Assembly (NCBI GenBank): GCA_020852955.1
Contig: JADYZW010000044.1
Span: 108,729-172,728, forward strand
DNA length: 64,000 bases
Source: Deltaproteobacteria bacterium
GTDB lineage: Bacteria; Desulfobacterota; Binatia; UTPRO1
Direction: 5' to 3'
Under the pieces are notes generated by a model that was not told the DNA's origin, searched no databases, and saw nothing but the letters and a program-made list of their open reading frames with translations. The position numbers and the translations under genes were made by a program. This document shows, in pieces, positions 33,032 through 41,517 of this stretch. Every line of letters starts with the position of its first letter. Position 1 is the stretch's first letter.

Positions 33032-34012
33032 TCAGCTGCGGATGGCGAGCACGACCTTGCCGAAGTTCCTGTTGGCCGCGACGTAGTCGTGCGCGGCCGC
33101 CGCATCCGCTATCGGGTAGGCCCGGTCGACGATCGGCCGCAACGTCCCGTTCGAGAACAGCGGCCACACGTCGGCCCGGAACGCGTCGGTGATCGCGAGC
33201 TTCTCGGCGAGCGAGCGCGTCCGGAGCACGGAGCCGAGGATGCGCAGGCGCCGCGACACGAGGAGCCCGAGATTCACCTCCGCCCGGGCGCCGCCCATGA
33301 GCCCGATGACGACGAGGCGGCCCCGTGGGCCGAGGCTCGCCACGTTGCCCTCGAGGTACGAACCGCCGACGCAGTCGAGGATGACGTCGACGCCCTGCGT
33401 GGCGGTGAGCGCGGCGATCCGCTCGGGGAAGCTCTCGGTCTTGTAGTTGATGCCGGCCTCGGCGCCGAGCGCCAGGCAGCGCGCGATCTTGTCGTCGCTG
33501 CCGGCGGTCACGTACGCGACGGCACCGAGCGCCTTTACGAGCTGGATGGCGGCGGTGCCCACCCCGCTCGCCCCGGCGTGGACGAGCACGCGCTCCCCGC
33601 GAACGAGGCTCGCCTCCTGCACGAGGTTCACGAAGGCCGTGTAGAACGCCTCCGGCGCCGCCGCGGCCTGCCCGAAGTCGAGCGCGTCCGGGATCGGCAA
33701 CGCCATCGCCTCGTGGACGACGACCTGCTCGGCGTAGCCGCCGCCCGCGAGGAGGCAGCAGACGCGATCACCGACGCGGACGCGCGTCACGCCGGCGCCG
33801 ACCGCGGCGACCACGCCCGCGGCTTCGAGCCCGAGGATCTCGGATTCCCCCGGCGGCGGCGGATAGAAGCCGCGGCGCTGGAGCAGGTCGGCGCGATTGA
33901 CCGCGGTCGCGCGGACGTCGATCAGGACCTCCTCGGCACCCGGCGTCGGCGCGGGCGCGTCGCCCCAGGCCAGGGCCCCGGAGCCGTCGGCGGCGATCAG
34001 GATCGCTTTCAC
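33032..34012 (-). CDS. NAD(P)H:quinone oxidoreductase, PIG3/QOR family
   Basis: 326 residues, zinc-free medium-chain reductase. Seen: NRADLLQRRGFYPPPPG, which marks the PIG3-like quinone oxidoreductases, the GGGYAEQV and LVHAGASGVGTAAIQL blocks (NADPH loop GxGxxG type) and DVILDCVGGSYLEGN. It reduces quinones or activated alkenes with NADPH. It precedes the Mch-like gene on the same strand, 13 nt after that gene's stop, so the two are probably one transcript. Confidence 0.9.
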   Translation of the reverse strand: MKAILIAADGSGALAWGDAPAPTPGAEEVLIDVRATAVNRADLLQRRGFYPPPPGESEILGLEAAGVVAAVGAGVTRVRVGDRVCCLLAGGGYAEQVVVHEAMALPIPDALDFGQAAAAPEAFYTAFVNLVQEASLVRGERVLVHAGASGVGTAAIQLVKALGAVAYVTAGSDDKIARCLALGAEAGINYKTESFPERIAALTATQGVDVILDCVGGSYLEGNVASLGPRGRLVVIGLMGGARAEVNLGLLVSRRLRILGSVLRTRSLAEKLAITDAFRADVWPLFSNGTLRPIVDRAYPIADAAAAHDYVAANRNFGKVVLAIRS

Positions 34013-34025
34013 GGTCGTTCCCGCG

Positions 34026-35078
34026 TCACGCGTAGTGGCTGCGCCGCTTCAGGGCCTGCTCCAGCTCCAGGGAGAAGATCTCGATCTTCTCGACCCGGTC
34101 GCCCTGCTTGCGGAACTTGTGGCCCCGGAGCGTCGACGCGAGCAGACCGAGGTCGGGCCGTCCGGGAAAATCGCGCGTCTCGCGGATCTCAGTCGCGGCG
34201 AACACGGTGTCCCCCGCGAAGACCGGCGCGCTGTGCTTGCCGGTCACGTAGCGCACGTCGGCGAGCGCGTTGTCGGCGATGTCGGCCGACGCGATGCCGA
34301 GGCAGAGATTGAAGGGCAGGCCGCCGAACACGATCAGCTGGCCGCCGACGTACTTGTCGGGGTTCTCCGTGACCATCCACTGGTTGCAGTGCACCTGCGA
34401 CGTGTTGTCGAGAATCCCCGTCAGCATGATGTGGTCGGTGGTCACGACGCGGCCGCGCGTGTGCTCGTAGACGTCCCCGACGGTGAAGTCCTCGAAGTAC
34501 GTATCGGGGCTCGAGAAGTGCGCGAGCTGCTTCCGGGCCGGGTCGTAGGCCGGAATGGTGAGGTCGGCCTGGACGTCGCGCGGCTTCGCCTCGCCCGTCG
34601 CGAGCTTCGCGGTCGCGCTCTTCTTCCAGACCTGGACCTTGCGCTGAAAGGTCAGGACGACCTCGCCGTGCTGATTGCGGCCCGTCGTCTGCACGTGCAC
34701 GACGCCGAGCGTCGGATCCTTCGACGAGCCCTTCACGCCGAGCACCAGCGTTTCGGCTTCGAGCGTGTCGCCGACGCAGACCGGGACGCCGAAACGCATG
34801 TCGATGTACTCGAGGTTGGCGCGCGCGTTCTCCGAGACGTCCTCGACGCTCTGGCTGAACACGACCGCCATCACGATGCCCGGCGGCACGACGAGGTCGC
34901 GGTAGCCGTAGGCCTGGGCGTAGCGGCGGCTCTTGGCGAGCGGATTCGCCGTCATCGAGAAGTCGGTGAAGATCGCGAAGAGCCCTTCGGTGATCGTCTT
35001 GCCGCCCTTGTGGCGCAGGAGCGACCCGGGTCGGAAGTCTTCGAGAAAATGTCCGTGCTGCTTGCGGATGATCGCCAT
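34026..35078 (-). CDS. Two-domain MaoC-like dehydratase, Mch (mesaconyl-CoA hydratase)-like
   Basis: 350 residues with two hot-dog domains. The N-terminal block GHFLEDFRPGSLLRHKGGKTITEG, the later VSENARANLEYIDMRFG and GDTLEAETLVLGVK, and the second half with NALADVRYVTGKHSAPVFAGDT follow the pattern of 2-methylfumaryl-CoA hydratase (Mch), the length and order matching. The catalytic Asp/His pair of MaoC enzymes cannot be assigned with certainty in either half. The likely substrate is a branched or dicarboxylic acyl-CoA. Near-leaderless, with the TTGACG-type promoter also used by sucD. Confidence 0.82.
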   Translation of the reverse strand: MAIIRKQHGHFLEDFRPGSLLRHKGGKTITEGLFAIFTDFSMTANPLAKSRRYAQAYGYRDLVVPPGIVMAVVFSQSVEDVSENARANLEYIDMRFGVPVCVGDTLEAETLVLGVKGSSKDPTLGVVHVQTTGRNQHGEVVLTFQRKVQVWKKSATAKLATGEAKPRDVQADLTIPAYDPARKQLAHFSSPDTYFEDFTVGDVYEHTRGRVVTTDHIMLTGILDNTSQVHCNQWMVTENPDKYVGGQLIVFGGLPFNLCLGIASADIADNALADVRYVTGKHSAPVFAGDTVFAATEIRETRDFPGRPDLGLLASTLRGHKFRKQGDRVEKIEIFSLELEQALKRRSHYA

Positions 35079-35087
35079 GGACCGGTT

Positions 35088-35116
35088 TGTGTATTGGCCG
35101 CTCCCCCGACCGTCAA
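35088..35116 (-). promoter_or_regulatory. Promoter of the Mch-like dehydratase gene
   Basis: Minus strand -35 TTGACG (35111-35116), 17-nt spacer starting GTC, -10 TACACA (35088-35093). The ATG at 35078 is 9 nt from the -10, so the leader is only about 3 nt. Confidence 0.6.
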
Positions 35117-35170
35117 CCGCGCCGGCTCCAGGCTGGCTCTGCGCGCGCGACTCGTCTAGAGAAGCTCGCC

Positions 35171-35662
35171 GTGGCGAAGGAGTTCGAGCTCACCGACGAG
35201 ATGCGGAAGGCGATCGGCAGCGCGTCGCCGCCGTGGACCTACGAGGTCACGACGACGAGCGTGCGCGCCTTCGCGCGCGGCGTCGGCTACACGGACCCGG
35301 TGTATTTCGACGCGGATGCGGCACAGCGCGCGGGCTACCGCAGCCTCCCCGCGCCGCCGACCTACCTCGGCACGCCCGTCTTCCTCCCCGGACGCTCGCA
35401 CGAGATCTTCAGCGTGCCGACCGAGGGACAGCCGATCGTGAAGCACGGCCTCAAGGGCCTCCTCGACGGCGGCACCGAGACCGAGTACTTCGCCGACGTC
35501 TGCGCCGGCGACACGCTCACCGTCGTGAGCCGACTCGTGAACCTCGAGGTGCGCGAGAGCAAGGCGCTCGGAGCGATGTTGATCACCACCCAGAAGACCA
35601 CCTACACGAACCAGGACGGCGAGGTCGTCGCGGTGCAGACCGGCCAAGCGATCTACTACTGA
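35171..35662 (+). CDS. MaoC/FAS1-type dehydratase, subunit without catalytic pair (HadA-like)
   Basis: 163 residues from GTG 35171. The N-terminal half of a heterodimeric hydratase: VRAFARGVGYTDPVYFD, LPAPPTYLGTPVF, KGLLDGGTETEYFADVCAGDTL is the FAS1_DH (N-terminal hot-dog) pattern, which lacks the Asp-His pair. It pairs with the next gene, 9 nt downstream, which carries the pair. Such dimers dehydrate 3-hydroxyacyl-thioesters (mycobacterial HadAB type) or hydrate enoyl-CoA in side-chain degradation. It is divergent from the Mch-like gene. Confidence 0.85.
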   Translation: MAKEFELTDEMRKAIGSASPPWTYEVTTTSVRAFARGVGYTDPVYFDADAAQRAGYRSLPAPPTYLGTPVFLPGRSHEIFSVPTEGQPIVKHGLKGLLDGGTETEYFADVCAGDTLTVVSRLVNLEVRESKALGAMLITTQKTTYTNQDGEVVAVQTGQAIYY

Positions 35663-35671
35663 GCACGAAGC

Positions 35672-36091
35672 ATGGCGCTCACATGGGAGACGATCCGCGA
35701 GGGAGACGTGCTGCCGGAGCTGAAGAAGCGTCCGGGCGTCACGCAGCTCGTGAAGTATGCCGCCGGCTCCGGCGACTTCAATCCGCTGCATCACGACTTC
35801 CAGTTCCCGCAGGCGAAGCAGCTCGGCTCGATCATCGTGCACGGACGGTTCAAGTACGCGGCGCTCGGCGAGCTGGTCTCGAACTGGCTCGGCCACGCCG
35901 GCCGCATCCGGAAGATCTCGTGCCAGTATCGCGCCATGGACTTCCCGGACCGCGAGTTCGTCTGCCGCGGCACGGTGACGCGCAAGTGGGAGGAACGCGG
36001 CGAACGGCTGGTCGCGCTCGCGATCTGGACCGAGAGCGACGACGGTAAGAAGACGACGCCCGGTGAGGCGATCGTCGCGCTCCGCGCGTAG
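35672..36091 (+). CDS. MaoC-like dehydratase, catalytic subunit (HadB-like)
   Basis: 139 residues. The hydratase-2 catalytic motif is intact: GSGDFNPLHHDFQFPQ with Asp and His in the GDxNPLH order, then VHGRFKYAALG. With the preceding gene it forms a two-hot-dog heterodimer. The pair comes just before a convergent acyl-CoA dehydrogenase, so the set could oxidise and hydrate one CoA substrate, for example a steroid or branched side chain. The acyl chain length cannot be deduced. Confidence 0.88.
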   Translation: MALTWETIREGDVLPELKKRPGVTQLVKYAAGSGDFNPLHHDFQFPQAKQLGSIIVHGRFKYAALGELVSNWLGHAGRIRKISCQYRAMDFPDREFVCRGTVTRKWEERGERLVALAIWTESDDGKKTTPGEAIVALRA

Positions 36092-36094
36092 CGC

Positions 36095-37207
36095 CTACAG
36101 CCCGAGGCGCGCCGCCACGAGCTCGCGGCTCTCGGCGCCGTCGCCGAACGTCACCTCGCCCGACATCGCGCGCTTGTAGTGGACGTGGAGGTCGTGCTCC
36201 CAGGTGAAGCCGGCGCCGCCGTGGAGCTGGATCGCCTTGGCGGTCACCTGGCGATAGGCCTCGCCGGCGACGGCCTTCGCGGTGGCGGCGGCGATGGCGG
36301 CGTCGGCGTCCCGCTGATCGACGGCCCACGCGGCGTACGTCGTCGCCGCCTTCGCGCACTCGACCGCGACCATCATATCGGCGCAGGCGTGCTGCACGGC
36401 CTGGAACGCGCCGATCGGCCGATCGAACTGGCGCCGCGTCTTCACATGCGCGACGGTCATCTCGAGGACGCGCTCGGCGCCGCCCGCCATGTCGGCGGCG
36501 AGCGCGACCCGCGCCTCGTCCAGCACCGCCGCGATCGCGCCCACGGCGCCGCCGGCGAGCACGGCGTCCGCGCCGACGCGCACGCCGTCGAGGTCGATCC
36601 GGCAGATCTTACGCGTACCGTCCACGCTCGATTGCGGCTGCACGCGCGCCGCGCCGCGCTCGACGGCGACGAGGACGGGCTCGCCGTCGTCGGCGCGGCG
36701 CAGCGCGCACACGACGAGGTCCGCGACGTGCGCGTCGGGGACGAAGAGCTTGGTGCCCGCAAGCACGAAGCCGCCGTCGTCCGGACGGGCCACAGCGGTC
36801 ACGTCGTCGAATTGCCAGCGCGCGGCGCTCTCGAGAAACGCGAGCGTCGCGATGCGGCTGCCGTCGCAGATCGCCGGCAGCCAGCGGCGACGCTGCACGG
36901 CGTCGCCGGCATGCGCGATCGCCCGCCCGCCGATCACCGTGGCGAGGAACGGGCCCGGCATCGCGGCGCGCCCCATCTCGGCGAGCACGAGCACGAGCTC
37001 CGACAGGCCGAGCCCCGCTCCACCGTCTTCCTCGGCGAATGCCATGCCGATCCAGCCGAGCTCGGCGACCTGGCGCCACACGGCGTCGGTCGTGCCGCGA
37101 GCGTCCGCCATCATCGCCCGCACGTGCGTCATCGGCGCGGCGGCGGCGAGCGCGTCGCGCGCGGTGCGTTGCAGGAGCGTCTGCTCGGGAGTAAGGGCGA
37201 AGTCCAT
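36095..37207 (-). CDS. Acyl-CoA dehydrogenase
   Basis: 370 residues with the N-terminal, middle beta and C-terminal helical domains: DFALTPEQTLLQRTARDALA, WIGMAFAEEDGGAGLGLSELVLV, and LHGGAGFTWEHDLHVHYKRA. FAD- and acyl-binding blocks are recognisable. At the position of the usual catalytic Glu (IYEGT) it reads TFGDGAE, so the base is missing or sits elsewhere, as in dehydrogenases that work as heteromers or use an internal Glu. It ends 3 nt from the MaoC gene (convergent). Likely a degradative CoA enzyme. Confidence 0.88.
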   Translation of the reverse strand: MDFALTPEQTLLQRTARDALAAAAPMTHVRAMMADARGTTDAVWRQVAELGWIGMAFAEEDGGAGLGLSELVLVLAEMGRAAMPGPFLATVIGGRAIAHAGDAVQRRRWLPAICDGSRIATLAFLESAARWQFDDVTAVARPDDGGFVLAGTKLFVPDAHVADLVVCALRRADDGEPVLVAVERGAARVQPQSSVDGTRKICRIDLDGVRVGADAVLAGGAVGAIAAVLDEARVALAADMAGGAERVLEMTVAHVKTRRQFDRPIGAFQAVQHACADMMVAVECAKAATTYAAWAVDQRDADAAIAAATAKAVAGEAYRQVTAKAIQLHGGAGFTWEHDLHVHYKRAMSGEVTFGDGAESRELVAARLGL

Positions 37208-37230
37208 CGCGTCGTCTCCACGATCTCGTC

Positions 37231-37259
37231 TTGCGACCGCCAGGTAAACTCGTTAAGCG
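37231..37259 (+). promoter_or_regulatory. Promoter of the HIT gene
   Basis: -35 TTGCGA (37231-37236), 17-nt spacer, -10 TAAGCG (37254-37259); the ATG at 37266 is where transcription should start, so leaderless. It lies in the 58-bp gap next to the divergent acyl-CoA dehydrogenase gene. Confidence 0.45.
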
Positions 37260-37265
37260 GGCGCC

Positions 37266-37604
37266 ATGACCGACTGCCTCTTCTGTCGAATCGTATCCGG
37301 CGAGGCAAGAGCGGATCGCGTGTACGAGGACGAGCACGCCGTCGCGTTCCGCGACATCAACCCGGCGGGTCCGACGCACGTCCTGGTCGTGCCGCGCAAG
37401 CACATCGCGACGCTCGCCGACCTCGCCCCGGAGGACGACGCGTTGGTCGGCCATCTGCATCGCGTCGCCGTCACGGTGGCGCACGCGGACGGACGGCGCG
37501 ACTTCCGGCTCGCCGTGAACTGCGGCGCGGACGCGGGCCAGAGCGTGTTCCATCTCCACCTGCACGTGATCGGTGGTCGCGCGCTCGCCTGGCCGCCGGG
37601 CTGA
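37266..37604 (+). CDS. HIT family nucleotide hydrolase/transferase
   Basis: 112 residues. The catalytic triad HLHLHVIGG (HxHxHxx) is intact at the C-terminus, with the N-terminal CLFCRIVSGE (zinc-like Cys pair, typical of HINT proteins) and FRDINPAGPTHVLVVPRKH. HINT-type members hydrolyse purine nucleotide phosphoramidates. Normal length. It is the first of a run of plus-strand genes, apparently with its own promoter. Confidence 0.94.
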   Translation: MTDCLFCRIVSGEARADRVYEDEHAVAFRDINPAGPTHVLVVPRKHIATLADLAPEDDALVGHLHRVAVTVAHADGRRDFRLAVNCGADAGQSVFHLHLHVIGGRALAWPPG

Positions 37605-37804
37605 ACGACGACCCCCGCCGCGTGCGCTCGCGTCGGCGGGGCCGGCAGTAGTGCCTCCGTTTGAAACTGCGACGCTACCGGGACGGCGAGCGCCCTTGAC
37701 CGCCCAAATCCAAATTCGTAGGTGTACTCGCGCTCGCCGCGAGCTCTTCCCCCTTGGCGCGCGCGTCCGCGGACACGGCAGCGAACACCCGAGCGAGGTC
37801 GATC

Positions 37805-38029
37805 ATGAAAGAACGGAAGCTCAAGCTCGCCGACCTGAAACAGCGAGCGACCACCGAGACTTCGCTGCTCGCGGTCCGTCTTCCGGGAAAGACCATGAAC
37901 GAGATCCGCGACGTCGCCCGCGCGCTCGACATCCGCATGCGCCAGCTCGTCCTGGCGCTGCTGAACGAAGGCCTCGACGCGTACGAGGCGTCCGGCTCCG
38001 CCAGGAACGGCCGGCGCCGCGCCCGCTGA
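37805..38029 (+). CDS. Small ribbon-helix-helix-like protein
   Basis: 74 residues from ATG 37805. A basic N-terminal stretch, then LLAVRLPGKTMNEIRDVARALDIRMRQLVLALLNEGLDAY. This is a beta strand (LLAVRLP) and two helices, which is the ribbon-helix-helix DNA-binding layout seen in MetJ/Arc-type antitoxins and phage regulators. No toxin gene is beside it. The stretch between the HIT stop and this start (200 bp) contains no other recognisable feature. It may regulate itself or the RNase Z-like gene that follows at 38088. Confidence 0.6.
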   Translation: MKERKLKLADLKQRATTETSLLAVRLPGKTMNEIRDVARALDIRMRQLVLALLNEGLDAYEASGSARNGRRRAR

Positions 38030-38087
38030 GCGACCGGACCCGCCACACGCGACGTCGCCGCGTGGACGCGACGTCGAGAGGGCCAGC

Positions 38088-39170
38088 ATGAAGTCGAGCT
38101 TCCGCCCCTCCCTCGTCAACGGACCGTTTCAGGACTGCGCGCTCTACGTCGCGCTCCGCTGGCAAGGAGACGCGCTGCTCTTCGACCTCGGACGCCTCGA
38201 CCGGCTGAATGCCGCGCAGTGCCTCCGGCTCTCCCACGTCTTCGTGTCCCACACGCACATGGACCACTTCATGGGGTTCGATCAGCTGTTGCGACTCACG
38301 CTCCCGCGCGACCGCGAGCTCACCGTGTGCGGGCCGCCGGGCTTGATCGACAACATCGCGGGCAAGCTCGCCGGGTACACCTGGAACCTCACCGAGAATT
38401 ATCTCTTCCGGCTGAACGTCGTCGAGCGGCATGATACGCAGCTCGCGCGCGCGCGATTCCGGGCAGCATCGGGCTTCGCCCGCGAACCGCTGCCGGACGA
38501 GCCGTGCGCGCCGGGCGGGCTCGTGACGACGCGGGAGTTCCGTATCGAGACCGCAACGCTCGATCACCGCATCCCGTGCCTCGCGTTCGCCGTCGTCGAG
38601 CCGCGCCACTTGAACGTCCGCCCCGCCGCGCTCCAGGCGCGCGGCTTCCGGCCCGGACCGTGGCTCTCGCGCCTGAAGGAGGCGATCCGCGCCGGCGACG
38701 ACGCCGCGCCGATCGCCATTCCCTCGCCCGACGTGCCCGTCACGATCGACGCGGGCACCCTCCGCCGCGAGCTCGTCGACGACCATCCAGGCCAACGCAT
38801 CGCGTACGTCGTCGACACGTTGTTCGAGCCGACGAGCGCCGCGCGCGTCGCCGGCCTCGCGCGCGCGGCCGACGTGTTCTACTGCGAAGCGCGCTTCCTC
38901 GACGTCGACCGCGACGAGGCCGAGAAGCGCCATCACCTGACGGCGCGTCAGGCCGGCTTTCTCGCCCGCGCGGCGGGCGTTCGGCGCCTCGAGGTGTTCC
39001 ACTTCTCGCCGCGCTATCAAGGCATGGCGCAGGCGTTCCACGCCGAGGCGCGGGCGGAGTGGACCGGAGCGACCCGGCTCGAGGACGAGGTGCCTTGGGC
39101 CGCGACGCTCGTCACGGACGGACCGGCGCGCCCGTCGGTCGACGAGCCGGGGAATGACGGCGGGACTTGA
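38088..39170 (+). CDS. Metallo-beta-lactamase fold hydrolase, RNase Z-like
   Basis: 360 residues. Zinc motif SHTHMDHFMGFD (HxHxDH) at about residue 55, further metal-site His in ATLDHRIPCLAFAV, and an acidic-His stretch before HFSPRY (third metal His). This order and the HFSPRY end are those of RNase Z and related phosphodiesterases. The central insert (~170-220) is longer than in tRNA-processing RNase Z. It could mature tRNA 3' ends or hydrolyse another phosphodiester or lipid substrate. The 3' end overlaps the next gene by 17 nt. Confidence 0.82.
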   Translation: MKSSFRPSLVNGPFQDCALYVALRWQGDALLFDLGRLDRLNAAQCLRLSHVFVSHTHMDHFMGFDQLLRLTLPRDRELTVCGPPGLIDNIAGKLAGYTWNLTENYLFRLNVVERHDTQLARARFRAASGFAREPLPDEPCAPGGLVTTREFRIETATLDHRIPCLAFAVVEPRHLNVRPAALQARGFRPGPWLSRLKEAIRAGDDAAPIAIPSPDVPVTIDAGTLRRELVDDHPGQRIAYVVDTLFEPTSAARVAGLARAADVFYCEARFLDVDRDEAEKRHHLTARQAGFLARAAGVRRLEVFHFSPRYQGMAQAFHAEARAEWTGATRLEDEVPWAATLVTDGPARPSVDEPGNDGGT

Positions 39171-39747
39171 TCGCGCGGCGCGCGCGTTCCTCGCGCGCCA
39201 CCGCGTCGCGCGCCTCGCGACGGCGGACGCCGGCGGCGCCCCGCACGTCGTCCCCTGCTGCTACGCCGTGAGCGGCCGGCACGTCTATTTCGTGATCGAC
39301 GACAAGCCGAAGACGCGCCGCGGAGGCGCCCTGAAGCGGATGCGCAACATCGCGGAGAACCCGTCGGTCGCGTTCGTCGTGGACGACTGGAGCGAGGACT
39401 GGAGCGCGCTGTCGTTCCTGCTGATCCGCGGACGGGCCGCGATCGTCCGGGGCGCGAGCGAGCGCGGCCGGGCGCTGCGGGCGCTCCGCGCCCGCTATCC
39501 GCAATACCGCGTGATGCGCCTCGACGGCGGCGACCATCCGGTCGTGCGCATCGCCCCGCATACCGCGCACCTCTGGATCGCGTCGCCGCCGCGAAGGGCC
39601 GCCCCGGCGCCACGTCGCGGCGCGGTTTTCCCGCGACACCGCGCCGCGGCTACTCCGCGAGGCGGCGCCGCGCGATCGCCGCGGCCCGGCGCCACTGCGC
39701 GTCCTCGGACGCCTCGGCGGCGGCGATCGCTTCGGCGGCGGCGCTGA
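39154..39747 (+). CDS. PPOX-class F420/FMN-binding oxidoreductase with unusual C-terminal tail
   Basis: 197 residues; ATG 39154. The first ~145 match small pyridoxamine-oxidase-fold proteins (TIGR03668 type): VARLATADAGGAPHVVPCCYAV, VYFVIDDKPK, RNIAENPSVAFVVDDW, VRIAPHTAHLWIAS. The last ~50 residues are Arg/Pro/Ala rich, run over a 10-bp hairpin (39616-39648) and 98 nt into the convergent HEAT gene. That tail looks like loss of the proper stop codon or an error in the sequence. The conserved part ends about 39592. Function of the cofactor-binding family is unknown here. Confidence 0.78.
   Translation: MTAGLDRAARAFLARHRVARLATADAGGAPHVVPCCYAVSGRHVYFVIDDKPKTRRGGALKRMRNIAENPSVAFVVDDWSEDWSALSFLLIRGRAAIVRGASERGRALRALRARYPQYRVMRLDGGDHPVVRIAPHTAHLWIASPPRRAAPAPRRGAVFPRHRAAATPRGGAARSPRPGATARPRTPRRRRSLRRRR
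39616..39648. terminator. Hairpin between the PPOX and HEAT genes
   Basis: Perfect 10-bp inverted repeat CGCGGCGCGG / CCGCGCCGCG with a 13-nt loop that includes TTTT. It sits immediately before the stop of the minus-strand HEAT gene (39650), so it can terminate that transcript, and it falls inside the odd 3' tail of the plus-strand PPOX gene. Confidence 0.5.
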
Positions 39748-40441
39748 CGCCGCGTCCGACATTCCCGAGCGCGCAGAGCGCCGCGCGCCGAACGCCGGCG
39801 GCGACGTCCCCGCACGCGAGCGCGAGGACGCGCGCGCACGTCTCGGTCGTCGCCGGCTCGATGCGGGCGAGTGCGGCGAGCGCGGCGAGGCGTACCCCCA
39901 CCGCTGCGTCCTCGAGCCCGCGCAGAGCCGCGACACGCGTCGCCGCGTGCGCCGGCGCCGCGTCACGGAGGGCGTAGAGCGCCATCCTGCGGCGCGCGGC
40001 GTCGACGTCGCCCGCCGCCGCCACGAGAGCGGGAATCACCAGGTCGGCGCGCACCCGAACGCACCGCACGAGCATGGCGGCGGCCGCCCACCGACGTTCG
40101 CCGTCCCGCTCGCCGAGGGCGTCGACGAGCGTCGTGATCATCGCCGGCTCGGCGACGTCCAACCTCCCGAGCGCGTACGCCGCACCCCAGCGCGCGTGGA
40201 CATCGGCCGCCGTGAGCGCCGCCGTGAGGCGGGCGACGGCGGCCGCGCGGCCCCCGGCCGGCAGGCGCGCCAGCACGTCGGCGGCGAGCCGTTGCACGGC
40301 CTTCACCGGCGCCGCGAGGCAATCGACCACGGCGTCGACGAGCGCCGCGTCGAGGTCGTCGGGCGAGGCGCCGAGACGCTCGAGCGCGGCGCGACGCGCG
40401 CGCGGATCGTCCGCGACGAGATCCCGCGGACACACGCTCAC
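39650..40441 (-). CDS. HEAT-repeat protein
   Basis: 263 residues from GTG 40441, which overlaps the lipoate-ligase-like stop as GTGA. The whole protein is a series of ~30-residue helical pairs of the type VDAVVDCLAAPVKAVQRLAADVLARLP and ALGRLDVAEPAMITTLVDALGERDGERRWAAAAML, i.e. HEAT/PBS lyase-like repeats, at least six. No catalytic residues are expected; it should be a scaffold or protein-binding partner. Translational coupling suggests it works with the upstream ligase-like enzyme. No export signal. Confidence 0.82.
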   Translation of the reverse strand: MSVCPRDLVADDPRARRAALERLGASPDDLDAALVDAVVDCLAAPVKAVQRLAADVLARLPAGGRAAAVARLTAALTAADVHARWGAAYALGRLDVAEPAMITTLVDALGERDGERRWAAAAMLVRCVRVRADLVIPALVAAAGDVDAARRRMALYALRDAAPAHAATRVAALRGLEDAAVGVRLAALAALARIEPATTETCARVLALACGDVAAGVRRAALCALGNVGRGVSAAAEAIAAAEASEDAQWRRAAAIARRRLAE

Positions 40442-41517
40442 GCGGGGAGCCCCCGCACGATGGTGTCGGCGACGACACGGAGCGGTCCGGCGCCGAGCAT
40501 GTAGTGTGCCGGATCGGCGAACACGGCGTCGACGACGCGGGCGATCGCGCCGCGCTCCGCGGGACAGAGCCGCAGGCGATATTCCAGCGCGGCGATCGCG
40601 GGCGAGTCGGCGATGAAGTCTCCGGCGAGACAGACCTCCTTGAGGAAGCGCCCCTGCTCGAGCGCGAAGTGCGCCTCCAGCACGCCGGTCTGGATGCCGG
40701 AGGTGCCGACGAACGGGAGCTCCGACCGGGGACAACGCTCGACGGTCCAGGCGCGCCCCTCGCGCGCCGCAAGCGCCGCCACCGCCTGCGTCTCGAGGGC
40801 GGAGAGCGGCTCGGATGCGATCGCCACGCCGAACTGCTCGGCGAACGATTCGCACACGAGGCCCCCGAGATCGTCGGTGGACGGCGCCTCGCCGATCTCC
40901 TCGCGAAGACAGGTGCCGCCTTCGAGCGCCAGGAGGTTCGCCTTGATGACGCCCCCCGTGTCCCATCGGTCGAGGAGCTGGGCCACGGCGCTCAGCGGAC
41001 GATCGATCGCGAGGATCGCCTCGAAGAGGAGCCGCCCCTCGTCGTCGGTCTCGAAGCTCACGGCGGCGATGGGCCGGCGGTTCACCGTCACGAGGTCCCG
41101 CCCGGGGTAGAACGCCGGCAGCCCGAGCTGCTTCAGGGCCCGCATGAGCCCCCGCACGTACCGGTTCGGCACCTGGAACGCGGCGAGCGCGAGGGGATCG
41201 TCGGCAACCAGCGCGGACCGATGCGGCAACAGGAGCGAGAGTCCGAGATAGCCCTCGCCGAGCGCGAGCGCCCGGCCGCCGGTGAGCCTGCGGACGAAGG
41301 CCTCGCCGAGATCCGTCGCGGACGGCGGCGCCAGATGCCAGCGCCCGGCGGCGAGGACGTCCCCGGGGAACGCATAGACCCGCAGGACTCCCGGACGGGC
41401 GCGGCGCCCGAGGGCGCCGAGCAGGTAGCGGTCGGTCGCGACGCCGAACGAGGGCGCCACCTCACGTTGCAGGACGTACCCGAGAGCCGCGACCCGACCC
41501 GCCTGCGCCCCGTTCAT
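40438..41517 (-). CDS. Lipoate-protein ligase A/biotin-ligase fold family protein, atypical
   Basis: 359 residues from ATG 41517. The LplA/LipB/BPL fold: RRLTGGRALALGEGYLGLSLLLP is the conserved GG region after strand 1, then GRDLVTVNRRPIAAVSF, the segment that in LplA holds the essential lysine (GKKI). Here that lysine reads Pro (NRRPIAA). So a canonical lipoyl-AMP step is doubtful; octanoyl transfer by another residue or a different carboxylate is possible. C-terminal domain (~250-359) without a clear match. Coupled to a HEAT protein. The 12-bp inverted repeat 50 nt upstream may control it. Confidence 0.75.
   Translation of the reverse strand: MNGAQAGRVAALGYVLQREVAPSFGVATDRYLLGALGRRARPGVLRVYAFPGDVLAAGRWHLAPPSATDLGEAFVRRLTGGRALALGEGYLGLSLLLPHRSALVADDPLALAAFQVPNRYVRGLMRALKQLGLPAFYPGRDLVTVNRRPIAAVSFETDDEGRLLFEAILAIDRPLSAVAQLLDRWDTGGVIKANLLALEGGTCLREEIGEAPSTDDLGGLVCESFAEQFGVAIASEPLSALETQAVAALAAREGRAWTVERCPRSELPFVGTSGIQTGVLEAHFALEQGRFLKEVCLAGDFIADSPAIAALEYRLRLCPAERGAIARVVDAVFADPAHYMLGAGPLRVVADTIVRGLPA

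Noticed and set aside
37754..38029. Toxin-antitoxin pair at the ribbon-helix-helix gene
   Set aside because: The neighbours are a HIT protein and an RNase Z-like hydrolase, neither of a known toxin family and not overlapping it.
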